Part shown: positions 39,051 through 52,730 of the stretch, piece by piece | How positions within the stretch are numbered: position 1 is the stretch's first letter | Layout: every line of letters starts with the position of its first letter | Assembly (NCBI GenBank): GCA_034440615.1 | Contig: JAOTOM010004121.1 | Coordinates: 129,001-193,000, forward strand | Source: Ashinkailepas kermadecensis | Taxonomy: Eukaryota > Arthropoda > Thecostraca > Neolepadidae | Direction: 5' to 3' | DNA length: 64,000 nt | Program-made: the position numbers and the translations under genes | The notes under the pieces: generated by a model | The model's database searches: none | Seen by the model: only the letters and a program-made list of their open reading frames with translations | Told to the model about the DNA's origin: nothing

Positions 39051-39353
39051 GCTCGTGAAAAATTTGGGGGCGCTGTCCCCTCTGGTGGGCGGTTCAAATG
39101 TTCCGCCCCGTCCCTCGCCACCGGCTTCTACAGTCATGTTTATGAGGAATGTATGGGAAGTTCAATATCAGCAGGACTTCAGCAACGTGCAACATTCGAC
39201 ATGTAAATCACGGCAGCGCATCAGGAACTTTTAAACACTATTGTAGCCAGGTTTGGTGTTCGATTTGTCCCCTCAGATGTATTGATTTATACACCGCCAA
39301 TTCGGGCATGATTGTTCTTATGTTAAAATATTCTACTTGGAGAGATGGAAACA

Positions 39354-40330
<977 letters not shown>

Positions 40331-42100
40331 CGTCTGACCCGGACCGTCGGCAGCGGCACCGCCTGACCCGGGCAGTCGGCAGCGGCACCGCCTGACCCGG
40401 GAACTCGGCAGCGGCACCACCTGACCCGGGCAGTCGGCAGCGGCACCGCCTGACCCGGACCGTCGGCAGCGGTACCGAGCACCGCCTGACCCGGGCAGTC
40501 GGCAGCGGCACCGCCTGACCCGGGAACTCGGCAGCGGCACCACCTGACCCGGGCAGTCGGCAGCGGCACCGCCTGACCCGGGAAATCGGCAGCGGCACCG
40601 CCTGACCCGGGCAGTCGGCAGCGGCACCGCCTGACCCGGGCAGTCGGCAGCGGCACCGCCTGACCCGGGCAGTCGGCAGCGGCACCGCCTGACCCGGGCA
40701 GTCGGCAGCGGCACCGCCTGACCCGGGCAGTCGGCAGCGGCACCGCCTGACCCAGGCCGTCGGCAGCGGCACCGCCTGACCCAGGCAGTCGGCAGCGGCA
40801 CCGCCTGACCCGGGCAGTCGGCAGCGGCACCGCCTGACCCAGGCCGTCGGCAGCGGCACCGCCTGACCCGGGCAGTCGGCAGCGGCACCGCCTGACCCGG
40901 GCAGTCGGCAGCGGCACCGCCTGACCCGGGAAATCGGCAGCGGCACCGCCTGACCCAGGCCGTCGGCAGCGGCACCGCCTGACTCGGGCAGTCGGCAGCG
41001 GCACCGCCTGACCCGGGCAGTCGGCAGCGGCACCGCCTGACCCGGGCAGTCGGCAGCGGCACCGCCTGACCCGGGCAGTCGGCAGCGGCACCGCCTGACC
41101 CGGGAAATCGGCAGCGGCACCGCCTGACCCGGGCAGTCGGCAGCGGCACCGCCTGACCCGGGCAGTCGGCAGCGGCACCGCCTGACCCGGGCAGTCGGCA
41201 GCGGCACCGCCTGACCCGGGCAGTCGGCAGCGGCACCGCCTGACCCGGGAAATCGGCAGCGGCACCGTCTGACCCAGGCCGTCGGCAGCGGTACCGAGCA
41301 CCGCCTGACCCGGACCGTCGGCAGCGGCACCGCCTGACCCTGGAAATCGGCAGCGGCACCGCCTGACCCGGGCAGTCGGCAGCGGCACCGCCTGACCCGG
41401 GAAATCGGCAGCGGCACCGCCTGACCCGGGCAGTCGGCAGCGGCACCGCCTGACCCGGGAAATCGGCAGCGGCACCGCTTGACCCGGGCAGTCGGCAGCG
41501 GCACCGCCTGACCCGGACCGTCGGCAGCGGCACCGCCTGACCCGGGAAATCGGCAGCGGCACCGCCTGACCCGGGCAGTCGGCAGCGGCACCGCCTGACC
41601 CGGACCGTCGGCAGCGGCACCGCCTGACCCGGACCGTCGGCAGCGGCACCGCCTGACCCGGGAAATCGGCAGCGGCACCGCCTGACCCGGGCAGTCGGCA
41701 GCGGCACCGCCTGACCCGGACCGTCGGCAGCGGCACCGCCTGACCCGGACCGTCGGCAGCGGCACCGCCTGACCCGGACCGTCGGCAGCGGCACCGCCTG
41801 ACCCGGGCAGTCGGCAGCGGCACCGCCTGACCCGGGCAGTCGGCAGCGGCACCGCCTGACCCGGGCAGTCGGCAGCGGCACCGCCTGACCCGGGCAGTCG
41901 GCAGCGGCACCGCCTGACCCGGGCAGTCGGCAGCGGCACCGCCTGACCCGGGAAATCAGCAGCGGCACCGTCTGACCCAGACCGTCGGCAGCGGTACCGA
42001 GCACCGCCTGACCCGGACCGTCGGCAGCGGTACCGCCTGACCCGGACCGTCGGCAGCGGTACCGCCTGACCCGGACCGTCGGCAGCGGTACCGAGCACCG
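40331..42100. repeat. Large GC-rich minisatellite, 29-bp unit, ~60 copies
   Basis: The unit is GGCAGCGGCACCGCCTGACC plus a nine-base variable slot. The slot takes a few discrete forms: CGGGCAGTC (commonest), CGGGAAATC, CGGACCGTC, CAGGCCGTC and CGGGAACTC. A longer unit with GGTACCGAGCACC appears near both ends and once inside. No minus-strand frame has stops, giving an 829-codon open frame whose peptide cycles every 29 residues: an artefact. Confidence 0.97.
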
Positions 42101-43002
42101 TCCACCCGCTGACCTCCGACCAGCCGTTCGACCACGAGCGATGCCGGCCTGCCGTGATGCCGGCACTGGTCGGGCTCCGTGAAGGGTGCGACGGCGTCCG
42201 AGGGCCGTCGCCGGCAGGTGCCGGCTCACCGCCACCGCAGCGCGCTGCACAGGTTGACTGTGACGCACAGCAGGAGGAGGACGGGCGCCGCCGCCTGGCT
42301 CACGCCGCCGGTCTGCATCGCCGCCGGCTGCTCGCCTGGAAAGCGTGCACGCAGTTAGAACGCCAACTGCAGGTTATGGTCAGGTGGGGTAGCAGACATT
42401 GCACACCGCACGTCCTCTTGTCGCCAATATCTGGTCATCGCTCGGCTTCGTGGGTTCACGCGGGAACACATGGCGGCAGGACGTCCTGGGCCAAGAATGT
42501 TGAAGTCGAAGCCGGACACTAACCAGACATGATGTTGGAACAGCTGCAATCTTGCAAAGTAAACGGTTAACACTAATCCTGAAATAGTGACGATGGTGCG
42601 ATGAAAACGTCTGCAAGCACACACCGATCTTGTGCTAGCACGGCCGATTGGACGAGTCCGGAATCCGCCCCTTGCTCACATGGCACTTGTCATATGAAAT
42701 GCGAATGCAGGTCCACGAAGTTTGCCCCCTGGTGGGCACCGATGTCTCCCACCGGTGGGGATCTTGCCACAAGCATTGCCGTTTTCCAATCGGACGACAA
42801 CGATGAGCCGTTGACATAGCCATTTCATCCGTCTGCCGTGCTACTGCATGGCTCCCGAGCTCACATGGTCGTGGATCATAGCGTCCAGAACACTTGTCCG
42901 CAACTGAGAGTGTACAACGAATTTCAGCGTGTTGCAATACAACTTGAGGTGCTTTTACTATATCCGCGGAGTGGTATATGCTACCTGCTACCTACGGATG
43001 TT
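42101..43002. other. Unassigned region
   Basis: GC-rich at 42101-42350, then average. No gene, array or RNA gene supported. Confidence 0.4.
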
Positions 43003-43302
43003 ACCTGATGACTGTAGATCGCTTACAAGTAATGCCACTGATGCAAACAAACTAATGCCAACACGCAAGGCCAACCAACTAGCACAAGGAAACAGACACA
43101 AACACATCAGTAGTGATCAAATAATGTCCAGACCAACAGACATATTGTGGTCCAATGGTAGCGAAATAATCACGTGTTGAAATAACGTCATACGCATACA
43201 ACTATACAAGTGAAATATACCAGTACAAAGTTGGTGACCCTCAACGGAAATTGCGTACCCCTTTCAAATCTTACATATACATATATATATATATATATAT
43301 AC
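43003..43302 (+). repeat. Dispersed repeat with (TA)n tail, copy 2
   Basis: Direct copy of 39354-39777 with scattered substitutions, a small deletion near 43175, and a shorter (TA)n tail (43273-43302). Together the two copies bracket the 29-bp array at a distance of about 3.6 kb. Confidence 0.8.
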
Positions 43303-44070
43303 ACGAATTCGTGAGTACCGCACTGCGACGGATGTTATGCTTGCTTAGTTCGGGCGCGGCAGCGGCCGGCCACCGTCTCCAATTGTGCCCATGTGCATGG
43401 TGGCATTCCACCGTTACATGAGGCATCACCATTGTACATGTAGGGCAGAGGCCTGGTCGGAGTCGTCGACCGGACCCATCCTTCCACGGTGTGGTGCAAT
43501 GGGTGATGCCGACCAATGACAGGCCAGGGCGTTGGCCCGATGGCCCGGTCCCATGAGATGTATGTTACCCTCTCGCGCGCGCGACTCCCCCAGACGCGAC
43601 TGGACGGTCGGGGCGGTAAGATGTGACCGAGCGGAGGAAGGTAAGCCGACGTGCGGACTCTGGACGGTTGTCCGTCATGGTTGCCTGCTAATTTGAAGGC
43701 ACGAGTTTTTGTTGGATTGGAGAAACTGTTGAAACTGTTGCACAAGTGTTCGCCGTACTGTTTAACTATCAGCCCGATCAATACATGGGCATCAACTGCT
43801 GTTGGATCTGAGAACTTGGTGGTTTGGAGAAGCTATTGAAATTGAGAACCAGTTATCGTACAGGCGAGGCAAACCCTAGACTATCGCTTCCAGGTAAAGA
43901 TAACTTCCCTACTAAATATTACAACCAAAGCTACCAAAAACGAAAAGTAAAATAGTGGGGAAATTCGGACTTCAGGCATATTAGCAAAAACAATTCGGGA
44001 TTCAAAAGCACTTTGGTTTGACCAGATCAACCACAAACACTGTTATAGGATATACACGGGAGCAGACTCG
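43303..44070. other. Unassigned region
   Basis: No gene recognised. A 148-codon minus-strand frame (43335-43781) is unrecognised. Confidence 0.35.
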
Positions 44071-44087
44071 CCCGTGCTCCATCATCG

Positions 44088-44254
44088 GTGGTGGTGGTGG
44101 TGGTTATTGGTTTTGCGACACGTCGACCGTTGGGTCATATAGCATCGCCAATCTCTCACGCCGATTGAGCGCGGGCGAAGAGTAGCGACATGTGAGACTC
44201 GAACCGACAATCGTTCAATTGTGAGACGGGTAGCTTACCCCTAGACTACTCGCC
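44088..44254 (-). mobile_element. tRNA-derived SINE (SINE-2) with 17-bp target-site duplication
   Basis: On the minus strand it starts GGGGGCGAGTAG and has an A box in TAGTCTAGGGGTAAGC (near 44247-44232), a B box GGTTCGAGTCTC about 45 bp on, a non-tRNA 3' domain (GGCGATGCTATATGACCC to CAAAACCAATAACC) and an (ACC)n tail. CCCGTGCTCCATCATCG flanks it exactly at 44071-44087 and 44255-44271, a perfect 17-bp target-site duplication, so the insertion is fairly recent. The tRNA head differs from SINE-1, but the 3' domain is shared. Confidence 0.9.
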
Positions 44255-44271
44255 CCCGTGCTCCATCATCG

Positions 44272-46170
44272 CGTGCAGAAAATGAAGGCAAATGAGGAAC
44301 TATCCCTTAGATGATCACCTTTTCCCAGATATGGAAAGCGAAACTGGGCCATGCCGATGCTTCATTTGTTTTCACAAATTTGAATTGAGCGTCAGGCCGA
44401 CGATACCTGAAGTAGGCCGGCACAGTGACTTCGCGAGAATGTGGGGGAACAAGCCTTCTTCGCCCATCACACACTGGCTGGCGTCCATGCGCCACCACCA
44501 CCGGCTGCTTGTATCCTCATAATTGGCACACTTGCTATAAGCAGTGCAGACCACCGCAGGCATTCCCAGGCCCGATAGCTTTGTGAGGCAGTGCATACCC
44601 TTTCATGTCGTCACAATCCTCAAGATCATGCAACATCTATGCAGATGTTATCAATTATGTTGTCAATTATATTGAAGTCATAGCTCCCTGGTAATATCGG
44701 AGAGTGTCACAACTAAAAAGCGTCTGCTTGGAAACGCCATTAACCCGCGCCGTCTCCGGGGGGGGGGGGAGGGTTGATATGCGACCCCCCTAAAGTTTTC
44801 CGCAGATAGTGAAAGAACGGCGCTGGGCAACGCGCCAAAATTTGCATACCTTTTCCCACATCAATTTGACATGTTGTGTCAAACTTTTGAAGTCAGGTCA
44901 TCTAGGGTCAACCAGCTAATCAAGGTCAAGTGAGGTCACCTCCAAAAAAGTTCAACCAGTCGTCACGCTTTAACGGATACAGATATTTTAATGAAACTTT
45001 CAGCATTTGCTCATCATTAGGGATCAAAGAAAACGCACCAGAGGAATTTTTGATTTCCCCAGTTTTTTTAATTACTTATTAGTTTTAGATTATTGCCCAT
45101 TAGGGCTAAAATCGAAGATTCTGGCTAAAGTAAGGATTTTTGTGGGAGCAAGTTGACTTCGAACAATGTTTTTCGATCCGCTTTATCCATTATAAAACAA
45201 AAATTATAGAATATTGAGAACGAAAATTTTAAAATGTTGAAATGATATAAATTTTGATTTTGGGGTCGGCAGCAATTTAGGTCCATGGTCGAATTTGGCT
45301 TCCTTTTCTGATTCCAAATAATTTTGTTTGTTCCTATCTCCCCCAAAATGAACTCCCCAGAGCCAAGAAACATGATATAAGTCCTGAAAACCTGGGCCCC
45401 CTAGTGACGTCACTTTTTGGGGGATAAAATTTTGGGGGTCGTTTCTGGCCCTAAAAGTCAAGCGCTTTTCGATGACACCACTTTTGTTTTCGTGCGACGC
45501 TTAGTTTGGAGATTAGAGGGGGGTTGTATCAACGCCCAGAGACGGGGTGTGAGGATATGACCGGAAAGACAGGAGGGTTAAGCCATCCTATTGTCCAAAG
45601 TAGCCCACCCCATTTTCAGAATAATGTAATCGATATTTACAAAAGTTCCTTACGTTACAAACGTTATAAGGCCAGAACGTCAGTTCATTTACTGCTTACC
45701 AATGCGTGGCATGTGTTAATGGTAGTTCGGTGAAGTTAGACGTGTTAGTGTGCGCGCTGATACAGATTGCGTTGATTAATATTATCACAGTGACAGATCA
45801 TCAGTCTGAACTGGGATTCTGACAAGGTATGGGATGTTCTGCAGATCTGTAGATAATTACATTGCATTGCATTATAATACTGTACTGCAACACATTATTG
45901 TATTGCATTGCATTGTGTAAATCTGTTGCCTTACTTTATTACACCGATGTACACGGCTCATGATCCAATGCGATTCATTTCAGGCGCAGCATGTGTCAAT
46001 GGATGGGTCCGCGTCAAATTTGTTCTCAAACAGTTCAAGAGGGATGCGATTACTCAGTCAATGAGGTTTATGTTCTCTTTTCCAGAATGTGGTGTTTGAA
46101 GCGCCAGAAGGTTGATATTACAGTGATTGGCGGTGATAAAAACCCTTTAGTGTTGTCGGTGAAATATGAT
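44272..46170. other. Unassigned, partly AT-rich region
   Basis: 44860-45480 is AT-rich with GGTCA-type short words (GAAGTCAGGTCA, TAGGGTCAACC, AAGGTCAAG). A 12-bp G-run lies at 44758-44769. No gene recognised. Confidence 0.4.
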
Positions 46171-46319
<149 letters not shown>

Positions 46320-46482
46320 TAGAAGTAAGCGGGGGTAACATGTGAAAGGAAATTATGTGAATAACAATAGGAAAAGGAAGAAATAATTGCAATGTGAGAG
46401 GTTGGAAAGATGTATGATGGAAGAATGTAAGGAAATAATCGAAGTAACCTAAATAAACGTGGACGTGATAATAGAGGTTAGA

Positions 46483-46715
46483 GCTCCCCAATTCAAGGGA
46501 GACAAAGGAACTCTCCAATTCAGGAGAGCATGAACCTAATCAAGAACACTCAAATTCAAGAGTGATAAAGGAACCCTCCAATTCAAGAGAGCATGGACCT
46601 GACTAAAAGCACTCTAATTCAAGAGTGAAGGAACCCTCCAATTCAAGAGAGCATGGACCTAGCCAAGAGCACTCTAATTCAAGAGTGCTAAAGGAGACCC
46701 TCCAATTCAAGAAAG
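46483..46715. repeat. Tandem array of short hairpins, ~62-67 bp period
   Basis: Two alternating inverted-repeat motifs share an AATTCA centre: CTCTCC-AATTCA-GGAGAG and CACTCT-AATTCA-AGAGTG. They alternate about every 30 bp over roughly 3.5 long units, with spacer phrases GCATGGACCT and AAAGGAACC. Two of the hairpins are perfect 6-bp stems, others carry one or two mismatches. Confidence 0.85.
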
Positions 46716-47789
46716 CAGTGGCATTACGAAATGAAGGAGTACGAAAAACGTGGAAAGAAAGGAGGAAAACAGAGTCAGGCACGGTGACCTCAGCCGTGAC
46801 GAGCAGTGCTGCGAGTGGTCCATCAATTCACTCTCACCGATCACTCACTGTTCCACTCATCACTTCAACACTCGCTCAAAGAACCATTTCTACATTGGCG
46901 GCGGCGAGATGGCAGAGGTGCAGTGCACTTGACGAAGGCGACACAAGAAAAGAGGGCCGGGGTGTTGACGCGCCGCTTATATATGAAGGTAAGGGCCAGC
47001 TGAGACAAGGAGAGAAAAGGGTCAACGGGTTGCATAAACACCCTGCACCTGCGCCGCGGCCGGCGTTCAACAAATACGCAGAACAAATACGAGCGACGCG
47101 ACGGGGACGCCCCACAGGTCGAGCAAACACGTAGTCGCTGGACATGTGGCGTCCAGCCCGATGTCGCGGCTGCCCGCGAACTGCAGGCCACAGCGTGACA
47201 TGCAGTGTCTGTCGGCAACACTTGTATTTCAGTAATATACTGTTCTAAACAAATATAACAGGCCACGAAAGACTAGCGAAAAAGCAACCATACATGCCTA
47301 AATTTGGACGGATATGTAGAGCTTTGGGAGCAAAACCCCATTTTATGTTTCTATTGCTTCGAAAGAAAGCAAATATCAATATCGAAAGATATTGAACTTC
47401 ATTTCTGCACTTTTTCAAATCGCAATGTGACCGTCCCGAAAGGTAAAATAGGTTACGTGACCTTATGTCACGACGTCACGATTTCAATTGTCCCGTAAAC
47501 GAAAACTTCGAGATACCCAAGGGATGCAGTGGATCATTGTGAGTTCACCGATACATACTTTTGTACAATTCAGATTCTTCTTCATTGAGTTAAAAACCTC
47601 AAAAGACACCCTTGCTAAGTGACATTTCAAAAATTCCCGAGGATATAACTCATTGACCGTTGACCTGATCTTTCTTTTTAAAAATGGCACAGCTGGATTC
47701 GGCGCATCAGATAACCCCACATAAATATTGTCATCAAAATATAAAATATTTGCTGTTATGCCCTTGTCGATTTGTCGTCAAATGGGCCA
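46716..47789. other. Unassigned region
   Basis: A GC-rich patch at 46940-47180 contains overlapping frames on both strands without motifs. No gene is called. Confidence 0.35.
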
Positions 47790-48054
<265 letters not shown>

Positions 48055-48159
48055 GGTGGCTTGGGGCATTAGGGATTCATGCTACGCAAATCGTATTGCC
48101 TGGACCCTTTATATCCTGTCATCCGGGAAGCTAATTACAATTGAATGGTGGTGTTTTAA

Positions 48160-48312
48160 TCGGAAGGTAGACGTCCCTGGCCAATGCTCCCGTGGTACTA
48201 CCGCCGCCTGAGGTAGGATGGCTTAATGACAGGGACGCTGTCATGACGTATAAGCCGAGCGCAGGGGAACTGGTACCGGTCGGTGTTCTATCAACTGAGC
48301 TGTCGAGGCGGT
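48160..48312 (-). mobile_element. tRNA-derived SINE (SINE-3), degraded B box
   Basis: On the minus strand CGACAGCTCAGTTGATAGAACACC (48305-48282) is a good tRNA D arm/A box. A B-box-like GGTACCAGTTCCCC (48277-48264) lies close downstream, degraded relative to GGTTCGANNCC. The 3' part carries GTCATTAAGCCATCC. End positions are approximate and I found no clear target-site duplication. Confidence 0.55.
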
Positions 48313-48569
48313 AAATCATGCGGGCTGTTCGTCTGCAAAATTCGCTGAGATCGGCCGAATATGTCGTGAGCTGGCGAATACACAAGCCAGCAAACCTTAT
48401 CTTCCAGCGACGTAGCTCGTTTAGGTCAGATTGTGCCGTTTATAGGTTCATAGATGGCTTCAGAGTATCAGCTGATTGGGCACTGGGTGGTATCGCCGAA
48501 CATTGTTTTTCTTTTCGTGAATCGTAGGCGGAAAAGTCGGTCAATCGAGCCGAATGTCCGGTAATATAC

Positions 48570-48635
<66 letters not shown>

Positions 48636-49374
48636 GTATATATACATAATGCGTCAGAAAAAGTCACATGGAAGTTCTGAAAGAAATGTCGATTTTGTCC
48701 GTCAGAAATCGATTGATGAGCAGACAGTTGTCTCGGAGTTTGTTCAGTCCACGTCTGTGAGTTCTGCTGAGCTTCATACCCTGCAGGCTGTGCCGCTACC
48801 ATCCTGAGTAAACATCTTACCACCGCGCGCTGTAGATTATGGTTTTGTGAGTGTTGATGTGAGTGTTGATGGGGCGACCAAGCTGCCCACCTTCTTTCTC
48901 TAACATCGGCGCCGTATAGATCGCCAGACAGACGGGGTAGGTGTGTAAAACATATCATCTTTCACGAGGGTGCGCTACTTCAGACACACACTCTTTCGCG
49001 AGTAACTGTGTTCCGGCTTCTCCGGAACGCATCGGCTTTCTGGCGGCAGCAGCGAAGTTTAAAGGAGGAATTTGCCAAACAGCCTCGGAATACTAATGCT
49101 GTGCAGCCGCCGTCCCGAGAGAGAACAACAGGGTATTAAGTAGCGGCTGCTGGTCTTCACCTGCCGCAGCAGTGCTGAGCTGCCGTTGCCTCCTCCTCAC
49201 ACGATGACCGCTGCAGCCAGCCGCTTCGGCCGTTGTCCGACGACTGCCATCGCCAGCGGCAGGCGGGATCATTAGCATTCCGTCTGTACCTGTTTTTCAT
49301 CATTAGCATTGCTTTTCTGTTTTTCTGTATTCCAGGGAGGGTTGATCAACAGGGAGGAGTTGGGAGTTGGGAGT
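48313..49374. other. Unassigned region with a (TA)n tract
   Basis: Contains (TA)n with TATG interruptions at 48572-48646. GC-rich sequence at 49000-49260 has no recognisable gene. Confidence 0.45.
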
Positions 49375-49755
49375 AGTTTGTAATTGTTGAGTTTGTTATG
49401 CAATAGCAAGTGAGTCTCTTATTAAGTCTAAACGCTTTATAACTTTATATAGGGTGTACCTAGCAGTGGATTCAGCACCTTCCTTCGGGATGTGATACTG
49501 ATGAGATTGTCTATGGTAGCACAATGGATATGATGGGAGGAGCTTGTAATTGTTCAGTGTATTATGCAATAGCAAGTGAGTCTCTTATTGAGTCTGAACG
49601 CTTTATGAATTTGTGTGGGATGTGCCTAGCAGTGGATTCGGCACCTTCCTACGGGATGTGATGCTGATAAGATTGTCTATGGTGGCACGATGGGTATGAT
49701 GGGAGGAGCTTGTGATTGTTGAGGGTGTTATGCGGTAGCAAGTGAGTGGTGCTAG
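49375..49755. repeat. 166-bp tandem repeat, ~2.3 copies
   Basis: TAATTGTT(G/C)AG, GCAATAGCAAGTGAGTCTC, CTAGCAGTGGATTC and GATTGTCTATGGT recur exactly 166 bp apart (TAATTGTT at 49381 and 49547, TGATTGTT at 49713). Confidence 0.92.
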
Positions 49756-51390
49756 ATAGGCTGGGATATATAGCTTCCTAGGAACTTTGGATAAGGGATT
49801 GATTGGGGTGGGAGTATGTACATTTCTAGTACCTTTTCTAGATAGGCTTAACCCAAATGGGCCCCTGTGGCTCTTATTAAGCCTTAATACTTTATGACTT
49901 TATGACTTTATGTACCCAGCTGCACTCACTCAACACGAAGCACAGCCAACCATCGACGCGCCGCGCGGGCTAAGCCAGCACACTGGGGTGAACATGGGCA
50001 CACAACAGCGAGATCGCGTCTCTGATGTGACTCTAAATTGTGCCGGCCTTGATTGAGGCAGTGCGTGCTGTAAGCTGAGCGAAGGTGATTTTCCACCTGG
50101 ATTGAACAGCGTGGCCGGCGGTTCCGATCTGGTGCCAGCTGCTGCCGCCGATTGGCGGACCGTTCAGGCCACGTGTGCGCGGCACACAAGACTACCAATC
50201 GGATACGCGATCAGTGGCTACCAATCGGATACGCGACGCAACAAACAGCCCGCCTAATCACATTGCTTCCCTCCTACTGATTATCCGTGGAGTGAATTCG
50301 ACATGTGCTCGCCTGCCGGTCGGGCATGGAGCGCCAGTCGCCGCTGCTGACCGCCGCCGGCCGCCGCCTGTCTGGAAAAGGTGGCGCCACTGTGCGCGTC
50401 AGCGCGGCCCACGCTCGGTCGGCCGGCTCGGCGGCGCAATATTCGATGACTGATTCGAACGGATCGGTTATGAGGGCGCCGCCGCTGCACGACTCTAATG
50501 CACCATTAAAGCAATGCACTCGCTAAAGTTTGGCCAACTTCGTCCCTCGCTGGCTTGACGTGGGGAGGTATGCGCGGTTTTCGACAGCCCCATTACGAGG
50601 CCATCGTGCGCCTGATGCATCGACGCTGGCTGCACGCGCTCGTGACACTTTGCGACGCTGACATTGAGCTTTATGTGTGAAAGTTTCGGCAGGTGCTCAG
50701 TCACAGGGGTTGTAAATTAACGTCGGGTCAGAGGCCAAAGGGAGCAGCTACCCCCCAAATATGTTAGTTTTAACATTACTTGGCGTTGCATGGCAAGCAA
50801 TGAGTCTAACATGAGTGTTTCCCCTCCCCTGGGGACGCGATGTGCCTCTGCTCTTGTTGAACCGTATCCACCAATGCTGCCACCCCCGCCCTGGTCTAGC
50901 AATGCTTCTCTCCAAACTTCTTGCTCAAATGTTCCTCGCCCTATAGTCTCGAAATGGTCACAGTTTGTGGGAAAAACAACCTAACTACAAAGCAAATTGT
51001 TCACCACATTCTCTCACCCTCCCTTCCCACATCGACTATTTATATTTGTCTATTCTCCCTTCTCGCTCCATTCTGCCTAATCACATGCAAGTGTCACTTC
51101 ATGAAACCTTCATGTAGCCAGCCGAAGAGGATTAATAATAGCGAAGAGCCAACAGAACTGATTCGGTCACTGATGTTTCAAGCCACTTACGCTCGACGAC
51201 GAGCCACTTCTAGGGTAAACTTCTTTTGTCGTATATTTTTGCGTGGCATGCATTGTGTTGTATTTAAATACCTAATTCGGATGTGAAGCGCTGCTCACTT
51301 TCGTCGATGAAAGGCCAGACTATTTAACGAAAAGTCAAGGCCAGCCGGACACACCTCGCCGCACGCCCTGCCGTCCTTGTCCCAGCTCCG
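49756..51390. other. Unassigned region with a GC-rich patch
   Basis: 50100-50480 is GC-rich and contains two direct copies of ACCAATCGGATACGCGA (near 50187 and 50220). CCAAT-type motifs in a CpG-rich patch could mark a promoter, but no transcript is visible. Open frames on both strands lack motifs. Confidence 0.35.
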
Positions 51391-51640
51391 TCAGTGTGGA
51401 GAGGTAGGAGGCCACCGGTCCTACACACGGTACGATGTGCCACAGACTCGCACGGTGTCGTCAGTGTGGGCAGGTAGAAGGCCACCGGTCCTACACACGG
51501 TACGATGTGCCACAGACACGCACGGTGTCGTCAGTGTGGGGAGGTAGAAGGCCACCGGTCCTACACACGGTACGATGTGCCACAGACACGCACGGTGTCG
51601 TCAGTGTGGGGAGGTAGGAGGCCACCGCTATTGCACACAC
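51391..51640. repeat. 70-bp tandem repeat, ~3.5 copies
   Basis: TCAGTGTGGGGAGGTAG starts at 51391, 51461, 51531 and 51601, exactly 70 bp apart. Units are nearly identical apart from a few substitutions, so the array is young. Confidence 0.95.
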
Positions 51641-52065
51641 TAAGCTAGGCTAAAATGTCCCCACGCTTTCTCTGACATACCCCCAGGATATTTTGCTTGT
51701 TAAGCCTATGTGTTGGTGAAGCTGGTTACGCTGGTCAAGCAGACACCAGACGAGTTGATGACGCTTGGTGACAGCAGGAACGTTTGGTGCACCTTTGCTG
51801 GACTTCACGTTGACCATGATCACATCAATTAACTCATACTGATGGAGCTGCCCGGTGCCGTATCTGTTTGTGAAGGCCGCTATTGCAGCCGTCGGTGCTT
51901 GAATTGGTTTGTAACATTGCTTGCAGTACGTGCCCTTCCAAGTTGTTGAAAGGTTAGAGATTCTGTTTCAGATGGTTGAGTGTCTAAAAAGGTAAACTAC
52001 GCTTCCACACCCGTGCTTGACGTTTTACCACCATTGACAGAGCAAGGGGATGCGACACTCCCATA
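51641..52065. other. Unassigned region
   Basis: No gene, array or RNA gene recognised. Confidence 0.4.
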
Positions 52066-52129
52066 TGCGCTTGATAACCACTAGCAGTTCAGGCGCCATT
52101 AAGCCCAAACAAACAAACAAACAAACAAA
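52066..52129 (+). mobile_element. Probable retroposon 3' tail with (AAAC)n
   Basis: GATAACCACTAGCAG then GGCGCCATTAAGCCC followed by (AAAC)5-6 looks like the 3' end of an invertebrate SINE or LINE. No tRNA head is visible upstream, so this is a 5'-truncated fragment at best. Confidence 0.4.
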
Positions 52130-52203
52130 GCGACACTCCCATGGGTCTGCGACACTCACATGGGACTGCGACACTCACATGGGGGCTGCGACTCTCCCAT
52201 AGC
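52130..52203. repeat. ~21-bp tandem repeat, ~3.5 copies
   Basis: GCGACACTC(C/A)CATGGG plus CTGCGAC-type joints recurs three to four times. An isolated relative (GCGACACTCCCATATGCG) lies just upstream near 52052-52070. Confidence 0.85.
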
Positions 52204-52708
52204 CTTCCAAGCGGTGTGCTGGTGACATTGAACAAAAATCCTGCGTGATGCGCATGACGAGAACTCGCGATCGGTACATGATGGTGGGTTATTTTGATAC
52301 CTTGGGTTCCTCGTTGATTTTGATTTTTCGAAACTCCCAGGTCATTCTAGCGGTTAGATAATTCTGCCAAATTCGAACATTTTACGTTTCATCGCGCCCT
52401 ATGTGAAACCAATAACCGACACGTGTTTAAAGTGTTGACGTCTATATCTTTGGATGCCACCAATGCAGGACGTGCAACATTCCAGCCAATGGGTCAAGAG
52501 TCAGATGCGATTGAAGTATTAACCTCGCTGCGAAACATTACGAAATGTTGTTAGAGAACACGGTTTTCTTGTTGCATGGGGCAACAACGAACGCCACATT
52601 CAACTTCAACATCTAAATGAACCCCGGGGTGACTCCGAAACAGACAAAAAGTATTCGCAGCCAAGTTGAGTCAATGATCTAGAATGACCGTAGAAATTCC
52701 ATCGGTCG

Positions 52709-52730
52709 ACGTAGACCGATCGGTCTACGT
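52709..52730. other. Perfect 22-bp palindrome
   Basis: The half-site ACGTAGACCGA is followed directly by its exact complement, centred on GATC at 52718-52721. Partial copies of the right half (ATCGGTCTACGTAT) follow at once, so it is part of a small cluster of CGGTCTACGT words. Confidence 0.9.
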
